Source: Parcubacteria group bacterium
GTDB taxonomy: Bacteria; Patescibacteriota; Minisyncoccia; Portnoybacterales; UBA2143
Length of the DNA: 34,452 nucleotides
Assembly: GCA_002685955.1 (NCBI GenBank)
Contig: NYYU01000032.1
Span: 1 to 34,452 of the forward strand
Reading direction: 5' to 3'
Below the pieces are notes generated by a model. That model was not told the origin of the DNA. It saw only the letters and a program-made list of their open reading frames with translations, and ran no database searches. Within the stretch, counting starts at the first letter, position 1. Each line of letters opens with the position of its first letter. A program made the translations under genes and the position numbers. Positions 8,001-13,890 of this stretch are shown in pieces.

Positions 8001-8292
8001 CCCCCCACCACTTTTTATGTTTTATGTATATGTTCTTAAAAGCAAGAAAGATAACAAATTATATATTGGATGTACTTCAGATTTGAGGAGAAGATATCAC
8101 GAACACAACAATGGTCAATCTTTATCCACTAAAAATCGTAGACCATTTGAACTTATTTATTATGAGGCATATTCTTCTTCAAAAGACGCAATAGCGAGAG
8201 AACGAAAACTAAAACGGTTTAAGAATTCGTATACTGAATTAAAGAAAAGGTTATATAATAGTATAATGTAAGACATAAAAAGTGGTGGGGGG
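8001..8292. mobile_element. Putative minimal mobile element: inverted repeats plus GIY-YIG ORF in RNase P RNA P3
   Basis: Perfect 16-nt terminal inverted repeats, CCCCCCACCACTTTTT (8001-8016) and AAAAAGTGGTGGGGGG (8277-8292), enclose one ORF whose ATG abuts the left arm. The element lies exactly at the tip of helix P3, and its arms themselves form the helix. No clear target-site duplication is seen. An ORF-less copy of both arms lies at 8508-8541. Mobility is inferred from the nuclease ORF and the repeated ends, not shown. Confidence 0.65.
8017..8271 (+). CDS. Small GIY-YIG nuclease-domain protein encoded inside the RNase P RNA gene
   Basis: An 84-aa single-domain protein of the GIY-YIG superfamily (UPF0213/YhbQ-like size). 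YVYVL (3-7) and LYIG (15-18) form the GIY...YIG pair. They are followed by the arginine-rich helix DLRRRYHEHN (22-31), the RPFELIYYEAY strand, and E62 in the ARERKLKRF helix as the likely metal ligand. No DNA-binding extension like that of intron homing enzymes is present. There is no Shine-Dalgarno sequence: the ATG follows the left inverted-repeat arm directly, within an RNA that would fold into RNase P. Translation may therefore be poor or need a separate transcript. It could act on its own terminal repeats, by analogy with homing endonucleases; that role is a hypothesis. Confidence 0.85.
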   Translation: MFYVYVLKSKKDNKLYIGCTSDLRRRYHEHNNGQSLSTKNRRPFELIYYEAYSSSKDAIARERKLKRFKNSYTELKKRLYNSIM

Positions 8293-8507
8293 GAGGAAAG
8301 TCCGGGCACCCCAAGATTTAATCTTGGTCCTGACAGTGGATAACGTCCACCGTTCGTGAGAATAGGGAAAGTGCCACAGAGACAATGTTTCTTTGTTTTA
8401 GGGGTAATCTCCTAAAATGGGGTAAAAGTGAAAAGTGAGGGCCTAAGAATCCTCTCTCCGATGGGAGACCAATCGGAGTGGTAAACCCTGTCTGGTGCAA
8501 GAGCAAA

Positions 8508-8541
8508 CCCCCCACCACTTTTTTTAAAAAGTGGTGGGGGG
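8508..8541. repeat. ORF-less copy of the P3 inverted repeat, second hairpin in RNase P RNA
   Basis: CCCCCCACCACTTTTT, a TT loop, then AAAAAGTGGTGGGGGG: both arms are identical to those around the GIY-YIG ORF. It lies between the two strands of P15, where P16/P17 hairpins occur in other type A RNAs, so it probably serves as a peripheral helix. It resembles a non-autonomous (MITE-like) derivative. Confidence 0.85.
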
Positions 8542-8654
8542 TAAAAGTAGCTCGCTTGAGTTCAACGGCAACGTTGGACCTAGATAGATGACTATCACCC
8601 CGCAGTACTGCGGGGGACAGAACCCGGCTTATTACTTGCTTGGGTTAGCAAAAG

Positions 8655-8678
8655 GCCCACTCAATCGGTGGGTTTTTT
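8655..8678 (+). terminator. Intrinsic terminator of the RNase P RNA gene
   Basis: Stem CCCAC-tcaatcg-GTGGG followed by TTTTTT, beginning a few bases after the end of P1. The T-run overlaps the -35 region of the next gene. Confidence 0.85.
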
Positions 8679-8704
8679 GCTTGGCTTGATATTATTGTCA
8701 TAAT
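8677..8704 (+). promoter_or_regulatory. Promoter for the sugar-transferase operon, predicted leaderless
   Basis: TTGCTT (8677-8682), 16-nt spacer, CATAAT (8699-8704). The ATG at 8713 lies only 8 nt past the -10 box, so the transcript would begin at or next to the start codon. Confidence 0.5.
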
Positions 8705-8712
8705 TGAGTAGG

Positions 8713-10146
8713 ATGAAAGAGATGAAGAAATCAGAACTAATTTTTACGGCTGTTCTAGTGCCTTTAGACTTTTTAATGCTTTTAGGGGCTGGTTTAGCTG
8801 GATATTTTTTAAGAACTAATCCTTGGGTGATTCAATATCGGCCGGTCCTTTTCCATTTGAATCTTCCTTTTGGCCGTTATCTGAGTTTGGTCTTAGGTAT
8901 TTCTATTTTCCTCTTAATTGTCTTTAGCTTAGTCGGTCTTTATCGGATTAAAGCAATGCGGCCCCTTTTAGATGATTTTTTGAAAATCTTGATTGGCGTT
9001 TCAGCTGGTATGATTATTTTGGTTTTCTATATCTTTTTGCGCCGGGAATGGTTTGATTCACGATTCTTAATGTTAGCTGGCTGGTTAATGGCCATTTTGT
9101 TTGTTTTTTTAGGCCGTCTCTTGATTAATCGTTTACAGAAGTTTTTAATGAAAAAATATCATTTTGGAGCTCATCGTCTTTTAGTTATTGGTAATGATGA
9201 TATTGGCCAGAAAATAACCGAGCAGGCTAAAAAACAGCCTAGTTTGGGCTATCAATTAGTGACTAGTTTGATTGAGCCGGATATCGAGAAAATTAAGACT
9301 CGGATTAAGAGATCTGGCCTGGATGAAATCATTTTGGCCGACCCTAACTGGCCTAAAGATAAAATTCTTAAATTAGTTAATTTTTGTGAAGAAAATCATT
9401 TGGTTTTTAAATTTGTGCCTAATCTTTTTCAAACTCTGACTAGCAATAGCCGGGCCGAAACCTTAGGTACTATCCCTTTGATTGAAATTAAGCGCACTGC
9501 TTTAGATGGCTGGGGTAAGATTATTAAAAGGATTTTTGATATTGTTTTTGCTTTAGTTTTTGTGATTATCTTTTCTCCTTTATACATTTTGTTAGCTATT
9601 TTGATTAAACTTGATTCACCCGGCCCGGTTATTTTCAAAGATTATCGCTATGGCTATAAGAAAATGAAGTTCTTGTTTTATAAATTCCGCTCCTTAAGAG
9701 CTGAACTCTGCGATGGAGAATTTGGCACCGAAGCTGGCAATCAGATGTTGAAACGACTGGAAAAAGATCAGAAGAATATGCGCCAGGGCGAGCCCTTGCA
9801 TAAGATAACTGATGATCCTCGGATGACTAAATTTGGAAAATTTATTCGTAAGTATTCCTTAGATGAATTGCCTCAGTTTTTCAGTGTTTTAAAAGGGGAT
9901 ATGAGTTTGGTTGGCTATCGGCCTCATATGTCTTATGAAGTTGAGAAGTATAGCGATGAGCAGCAAAAGATGTTTTGCGCTAAGCCAGGCATTACCGGCT
10001 TGGCTCAAATTTCCGGGCGGAGCGGTCTTAGTTTTGACCAAGAGGTTAAATTAGATCTTTTTTATATTGAAAATTGGTCTTTAAGATTAGATCTAGTTAT
10101 TTTATTAAAAACTCCCTTTGTTGTTTTATTTAAGAGGCATCAATAA
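8713..10146 (+). CDS. Polyprenyl-phosphate sugar-1-phosphate transferase (WcaJ/WbaP type)
   Basis: Initiating membrane enzyme of surface polysaccharide or glycoprotein glycan synthesis; it transfers a sugar 1-phosphate from a nucleotide sugar to undecaprenyl phosphate. The N-terminus has about four hydrophobic helices and a nucleotide-fold middle part (RLLVIGNDDIGQKI). The C-terminal sugar-transferase domain begins near KRIFDIVFALVFVIIFSPLY and has SPGPVIFKDYRYGYKKMKF, the KYSLDELPQ segment, SLVGYRPH and KPGITGLAQISGR. The ORF track uses a TTG at 8704. I chose ATG 8713 because the TTG overlaps the -10 box and the ATG fits a leaderless promoter. It begins an operon with the two GT4 genes downstream. 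Confidence 0.93.
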   Translation: MKEMKKSELIFTAVLVPLDFLMLLGAGLAGYFLRTNPWVIQYRPVLFHLNLPFGRYLSLVLGISIFLLIVFSLVGLYRIKAMRPLLDDFLKILIGVSAGMIILVFYIFLRREWFDSRFLMLAGWLMAILFVFLGRLLINRLQKFLMKKYHFGAHRLLVIGNDDIGQKITEQAKKQPSLGYQLVTSLIEPDIEKIKTRIKRSGLDEIILADPNWPKDKILKLVNFCEENHLVFKFVPNLFQTLTSNSRAETLGTIPLIEIKRTALDGWGKIIKRIFDIVFALVFVIIFSPLYILLAILIKLDSPGPVIFKDYRYGYKKMKFLFYKFRSLRAELCDGEFGTEAGNQMLKRLEKDQKNMRQGEPLHKITDDPRMTKFGKFIRKYSLDELPQFFSVLKGDMSLVGYRPHMSYEVEKYSDEQQKMFCAKPGITGLAQISGRSGLSFDQEVKLDLFYIENWSLRLDLVILLKTPFVVLFKRHQ

Positions 10147-10151
10147 CTATT

Positions 10152-11234
10152 ATGCGTGTTGCTTTAGTTCATGATTATTTAAATCAGTATGGAGGGGGAG
10201 AAAGGGTTTTAGAAGCGTTTTGTCAGATTTTTCCTAGAGCGCCTATTTACACCCTGCTTTATGATAAAATTAAAACTGGTTCGGCTTTTGAAGGAAGAGA
10301 AATCAAGACGTCGTTTTTACAGAAAGTGCCTTTAGTTAAATCCCATCACCGGCCCTTTTTAATGTTAATGCCTTTGGCGATTGAGCAATTTGATCTTTCC
10401 CAATATGATTTGGTTCTTTCTGATTCCCACAGCTATTCCAAAGGAGTGATTACTTCAACTAACACCTTTCATATTTGTTATTGCCATACGCCTATCCGTT
10501 ATGCTTGGGATGATTCTCATAAATACATTGAAGAATTTGGTTATTCTAATTTAGTTAAAAAAACAATTCCTTTTTTTATGAGCTATATCAGAGTTTGGGA
10601 CGAACAGGCGGCTCAAAGAGTGGATAAATTCATTGCTAATTCAGATTTTGTTGCTCAACGCATAGAAAAATATTATCGTCAGTCCGTGTCGGTTATTCAT
10701 CCGCCGGTTAAGACCGATCTTTTTTACTTAGCTAAGAAACCAGACGACTATTTTTTAATTGTGGGCCGCTTTCTGCCTTATAAAAGATTTGATTTGGCTA
10801 TTGAAGCTTTTAATCAGTTGGGTTGGCCTTTAAAAATTGTTGGTGATGGTCCGGACAAAAAGAAACTTCAGGCTCAGGCCAAGGACAATATTGAATTTGT
10901 TGGCTTGGTTTCAGACGAAAAGTTAAGAGACTATTACGCTCGTTGCCAGGCCTTTATTTCCCCCCAAGAAGAAGATTTTGGCATTGCGGTCGTAGAAGCC
11001 ATGGCGAGCGGTCGGCCGGTCATTGCTTATCAATCAGGCGGGGCTTTGGAAATTATCCAATCAGGCTTAACCGGCCTATTCTTTAAAGAGCAAACTCCAG
11101 AAGATTTAGTGGCTGTTTTAAAAGAATTTAAGTCAGTTGATTTTAATCCGGGATTGATTAGGCAAAGAGCCATGGAGTTTGACCAGGAAAGATTTAAACA
11201 AAAAATCAAGGAATTTATTGAGAATAGTATCTGA
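10152..11234 (+). CDS. Family 4 glycosyltransferase (WbaZ-like)
   Basis: GT-B retaining glycosyltransferase, probably adding a hexose such as mannose to the lipid-linked glycan begun by the preceding sugar transferase. The N-terminus is MRVALVHDYLNQYGGGERVL, and the acceptor side has YCHTPIRYAWD, as in WbaZ-type mannosyltransferases. The donor domain shows IVGRFLPYKRFDLAIEAF and the EX7E-like SPQEEDFGIAVVEAMASGRPVIAY. Length 360 aa is normal. It starts 5 nt after the sugar transferase, so it is very likely cotranscribed. Donor and acceptor cannot be told from sequence. Confidence 0.92.
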   Translation: MRVALVHDYLNQYGGGERVLEAFCQIFPRAPIYTLLYDKIKTGSAFEGREIKTSFLQKVPLVKSHHRPFLMLMPLAIEQFDLSQYDLVLSDSHSYSKGVITSTNTFHICYCHTPIRYAWDDSHKYIEEFGYSNLVKKTIPFFMSYIRVWDEQAAQRVDKFIANSDFVAQRIEKYYRQSVSVIHPPVKTDLFYLAKKPDDYFLIVGRFLPYKRFDLAIEAFNQLGWPLKIVGDGPDKKKLQAQAKDNIEFVGLVSDEKLRDYYARCQAFISPQEEDFGIAVVEAMASGRPVIAYQSGGALEIIQSGLTGLFFKEQTPEDLVAVLKEFKSVDFNPGLIRQRAMEFDQERFKQKIKEFIENSI

Positions 11235-11242
11235 TTATATGT

Positions 11243-11296
11243 CCCGTTAGAAATTCTTTTTTAAGAACTTCTGGCTGGGTAATAATTTCTAACGGG
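11243..11296. repeat. Inverted repeat abutting a glycosyltransferase start codon
   Basis: CCCGTTAGAAATT (11243-11255) and AATTTCTAACGGG (11284-11296) are perfect 13-nt inverse complements; the next bases are GT and then the ATG at 11299. It resembles the longer element that ends at the GT2 start (CTACGGGGTATG at 1269-1279). It may fold over the translation start or be a mobile palindrome. Confidence 0.75.
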
Positions 11297-11298
11297 GT

Positions 11299-12450
11299 AT
11301 GAAGATAGGCATTGACATTAGAGTTTTAGCCCGGGGAACCAGAACGGGCGTAGAAGAGTATACCATTAATCTTTTAAGGCATCTTTTAAAGATTGATCCT
11401 GGGATTGAATACCGTCTTTTTTATAATGCTTTTCAAAAGATTGAATTAAACTGTGATTGGCTGGGATTAAACAATGTTTATCTGGAAGAATTCAGAATCC
11501 CTAACCGCCTTTTTTTCACCAGCGTCCGTTATCTAAATCAGCCTAAAATTGATAAGTTATTGAAAGGGATTGATGTATATTTCAATCCCCATTTTTTTAC
11601 AGCTCCTTTATCATCAAAATGCCGAAAAGTAATTACTTTTCATGATTTGTCATTTGAACATTATCCACATTTTTTTTCTTGGCGCAAAAGAGCCTGGCAA
11701 AAGTTTTTAATGAATGCCCGAAAAGAGGCCCAAGAGGCTGATAAAATTATTGCTGTTTCTCAATCAACTAAAGATGATTTAATTAATCTTTATGGAATTA
11801 ATCCAGCTAAGATAAAAGTAGTTTATTCCGGCGTGGGCAGCCAATTTAAGAAACAAAAAACAACCTGTCTGCCGGCAAGGCAGGGAAACAAAAAACAAGA
11901 AACAAGAATTAGAAATAAGTATAACTTGCCAGATAAATTCATCCTTTATTTTGGCACGATTGAGCCGCGCAAGAATCTAATTGGCTTGATTAAAGCTTTT
12001 GAATTACTAAATACAAGATACAAACTGGTTATTGCCGGAACAAGGGGCTGGCTTTATCAGGATATTTTTAAAGCAGTCCAGAATTCAAAACAAAAACAAG
12101 ATATTTTTTTTATCGGATTTATTGAAGAAGAGGATAAACCTTATCTATATAACCTGGCCGAGGTCTTTGTTTATCCCAGTTTTTTTGAAGGATTTGGCTT
12201 TCCTCCTTTAGAAGCGATGGCCTCTGGTGTGCCAACCATTACTTCATCCAGTTCGTCTTTGCCCGAAGTGGTTGGTTCGGCTGGATTAATGATTGACCCA
12301 TACAATATTGATGAATTGGCTGGAGCGATGGAAATGGTTTTGAATGATGATAGTTTAAAACAGAGATTAATTAAAAAGGGAATTGAACAAGCTAAAAAGT
12401 TTTCTTGGCAAAAAAGCGCTCAAAAAACATTAGAAGTTTTAAGGGAATAA
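11299..12450 (+). CDS. Family 4 glycosyltransferase with an in-frame palindrome insertion
   Basis: GT-B glycosyltransferase. The N-terminus MKIGIDIRVLARGTRTGVEEYT is the usual start of this mannosyltransferase-like group. The donor domain has FILYFGTIEPRKNLIGLIKAF, GFIEEEDKPYLYNLA and PSFFEGFGFPPLEAMASGVP (EX7E motif). The interdomain linker, near residue 190, contains CLPARQG. This is the translation of a CCTGTCTGCCGGCAAGGCAGG palindrome (11864-11884), a type of peptide I associate with CPR proteins and probably harmless in a loop. A minus-strand terminator for a small convergent gene begins at its stop codon. It is the third gene of the polysaccharide operon. Confidence 0.92.
   Translation: MKIGIDIRVLARGTRTGVEEYTINLLRHLLKIDPGIEYRLFYNAFQKIELNCDWLGLNNVYLEEFRIPNRLFFTSVRYLNQPKIDKLLKGIDVYFNPHFFTAPLSSKCRKVITFHDLSFEHYPHFFSWRKRAWQKFLMNARKEAQEADKIIAVSQSTKDDLINLYGINPAKIKVVYSGVGSQFKKQKTTCLPARQGNKKQETRIRNKYNLPDKFILYFGTIEPRKNLIGLIKAFELLNTRYKLVIAGTRGWLYQDIFKAVQNSKQKQDIFFIGFIEEEDKPYLYNLAEVFVYPSFFEGFGFPPLEAMASGVPTITSSSSSLPEVVGSAGLMIDPYNIDELAGAMEMVLNDDSLKQRLIKKGIEQAKKFSWQKSAQKTLEVLRE
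11864..11884. repeat. CTGCCGGCAG-type palindrome inside a glycosyltransferase gene
   Basis: A near-palindrome around CTGCCGGCA with arms CCTG.CTGCC / GGCA.GGCAGG, translated as CLPARQG. Related palindromes are at 12-33 and 21455-21478. Confidence 0.7.
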
Positions 12451-12489
12451 AAAAAAGGCAGCCAAATGGATTGATTGTCTGACTGCCTT
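12448..12489 (-). terminator. Intrinsic terminator of the 38-aa membrane protein gene
   Basis: On the minus strand AAGGCAGTCAGA pairs with TTTGGCTGCCTT (12 bp, two G-U pairs) around an 11-nt loop, followed by a T-run. It overlaps the stop codon of the convergent glycosyltransferase. Confidence 0.7.
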
Positions 12490-12497
12490 AGGTAGGA

Positions 12498-12614
12498 TTA
12501 ATCATTTATTTCTTGATTCGCTGTGAGGAGCGGGCCGACGAAAAGGATGCCCATCCCTATAATAAATACCACTAGCATTCCATACCCTAGAAAACCGAAG
12601 ATTGTCTGGATCAT
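12498..12614 (-). CDS. Small single-pass membrane protein, 38 aa, unknown function
   Basis: Too short for the ORF track. It encodes 38 residues beginning MIQTIFGFLGYGMLVV and ending TANQEIND, with one hydrophobic segment (about residues 3-31) that is rich in glycine. The case for a real gene is strong. AAGGAGGG, a near-perfect Shine-Dalgarno sequence and unusually good for this window, lies 7 nt before the ATG, and a good intrinsic terminator follows the stop. It lies alone on the minus strand between two glycosyltransferases. Codons are more GC-rich than in the neighbours. I do not recognise a family; it could be a membrane-active small protein or a complex subunit. Confidence 0.7.
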   Translation of the reverse strand: MIQTIFGFLGYGMLVVFIIGMGILFVGPLLTANQEIND

Positions 12615-12655
12615 ATTAATCCCTCCTTTTTAAGAATTCAAACGCGAATTCCGTT

Positions 12656-12685
12656 TTGAAACCGAACAAAAGAACTTGATATAAT
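12656..12685 (+). promoter_or_regulatory. Promoter for the third GT4 gene, predicted leaderless
   Basis: TTGAAA (12656-12661), 18-nt spacer, TATAAT (12680-12685). The ATG at 12695 lies 9 nt past the -10 box, leaving a 2-3 nt leader at most. Confidence 0.65.
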
Positions 12686-12694
12686 ACTATCACA

Positions 12695-13837
12695 ATGTCT
12701 AATAAAAGTCAAGGAAAAATAATAAGAATTGGTATTGACGCTAGATTTTTTGGTCCGCGACAAAAGGGTTTAGGCCGCTATGTTCAGAAATTGGTGGAAA
12801 ATTTGGAAAAAACTGATTTAACTAATTCTTATGTTATTTTTCTCCGTAAAAAGAATTGGTCCGAATATCAACCAACTAATCCTAATTTTAAAAAAGTCCT
12901 GGCTGATTATCCTTGGTATAGTTTGAAAGAACAAATACTCATGCCTTTAAAAATCAGACAGACCCAGGTGGATTTAATGCATTTCCCTCATTTTAATGTG
13001 CCGATTTTTTATAAAAAGCCTTTCGTCATAACAATTCATGATCTGATTTTAAAAAAATTCCCGACGCGCCGGGCATCTACTTTGGACCCGATGAGGTATT
13101 GGTTTAAAAACCTGGCTTACCAAATAGTCATCAATTCAGCCGTTAAAAGAGCTAAAAAAATTATTGCTGTTTCAGAGTTTACTAAAAAAGATATTTTAAA
13201 ATATTTTAAAACTGATTCAAAAAAAATAAAGGTGATTTATGAAGGAACTTCTGGAATTGGATTAAGCAGGCCTAATCCTAATAAGACTAAACCATATCTA
13301 CTTTATGTTGGCAATGCTTATCCCCATAAAAATCTAAAGCGATTAATTCTAGCTTTTAAGAAAGTAGCTGGGAATAAGCAAGGGGATTTGCGATTAGTTT
13401 TAGTTGGAGAAATAGACTATTTTTATAAAAGATTAAAAAGCTTTGTTCAAAACTCTCAATCTAGCATTTCAGATTCCGTTGTTTTTGCCGACTTTATTTC
13501 AAATCAAGAATTAGCTGATCTGTATCAAAATGCTAGTTTGTATGTTTTCCCCTCCTTGTGCGAGGGTTTTGGCCTGCCTCCTTTAGAAGCCATGGCCTGT
13601 CAATTGCCGGTGGTTTGTTCCAAGACATCTTGTTTGCCGGAAGTTTTAGGTTCCGGGGCAGTATATTTTAACCCTCAAAGCGTTGATGATATGGCTGATA
13701 AAATTCTCCAGATTTTAAAGGATAAAGAACTTCAAGACAAGTTAATTTTAAAAGGAGGACAGATAGTTAAGAAATATCAGTGGACTAAGACAGCTCAGCA
13801 AACACTGAATATTTATATTCAAGTCAGTATTAATTAG
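12695..13837 (+). CDS. Family 4 glycosyltransferase
   Basis: GT-B glycosyltransferase with the same architecture as the gene at 11299 and likely a paralogue. Visible segments are IRIGIDARFFGPRQKGLGRY at the N-terminus, FVITIHDLIL in the acceptor domain, YLLYVGNAYPHKNLKRLILAF at the start of the donor domain, and PSLCEGFGLPPLEAMACQLP for the EX7E region. Length 380 aa is normal. It has its own promoter and is followed by the DUF4012 surface protein, so it may glycosylate an exported acceptor or continue the polysaccharide built by the upstream operon. No palindrome insertion is seen. Confidence 0.92.
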   Translation: MSNKSQGKIIRIGIDARFFGPRQKGLGRYVQKLVENLEKTDLTNSYVIFLRKKNWSEYQPTNPNFKKVLADYPWYSLKEQILMPLKIRQTQVDLMHFPHFNVPIFYKKPFVITIHDLILKKFPTRRASTLDPMRYWFKNLAYQIVINSAVKRAKKIIAVSEFTKKDILKYFKTDSKKIKVIYEGTSGIGLSRPNPNKTKPYLLYVGNAYPHKNLKRLILAFKKVAGNKQGDLRLVLVGEIDYFYKRLKSFVQNSQSSISDSVVFADFISNQELADLYQNASLYVFPSLCEGFGLPPLEAMACQLPVVCSKTSCLPEVLGSGAVYFNPQSVDDMADKILQILKDKELQDKLILKGGQIVKKYQWTKTAQQTLNIYIQVSIN

Positions 13838-13847
13838 GGGGATTATG

Positions 13848-13856
13848 TGGTATAAT
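13848..13856 (+). promoter_or_regulatory. Extended -10 promoter for the DUF4012 gene
   Basis: TGG-TATAAT, an extended -10 with no obvious -35 box. A Shine-Dalgarno-like GAGGTG (13875-13880) lies 10 nt before ATG 13891. Confidence 0.5.
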
Positions 13857-13890
13857 AAAAGACCTTGCCTCATTGAGGTGTGTTTATAGT

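Larger units (their letters stand above)
7978..8648 (+). ncRNA. rnpB: RNase P RNA, interrupted by a GIY-YIG ORF in P3 and carrying an extra hairpin
   Basis: Catalytic RNA that matures tRNA 5' ends. Conserved blocks are GAGGAAAGTCCGGGC (8293-8307), CACAGAGACAA (about 8376-8386), GGTAAACCC (8480-8488) and GACAGAACCCGGCTTAT near the 3' end. P1 pairs 7978-7990 with 8634-8646 (13 bp with some G-U pairs); P2 pairs GATAGTC (7993-7999) with GACTATC (8590-8596). P3 is a perfect 16-bp stem (8001-8016 with 8277-8292) whose loop is a 260-nt segment encoding a GIY-YIG protein. An identical 16-bp hairpin without ORF (8508-8541) replaces the P16/P17 region. P18 is CAACG-GCAA-CGTTG with a GNRA loop. The gene has its own promoter and terminator. 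Without the ORF insert the RNA would be about 400 nt, a normal size. Confidence 0.93.

Noticed and set aside
8318-8518. Minus-strand 66-aa ORF
   Set aside because: It is antisense to the RNase P RNA core; the conserved RNA blocks explain the sequence.
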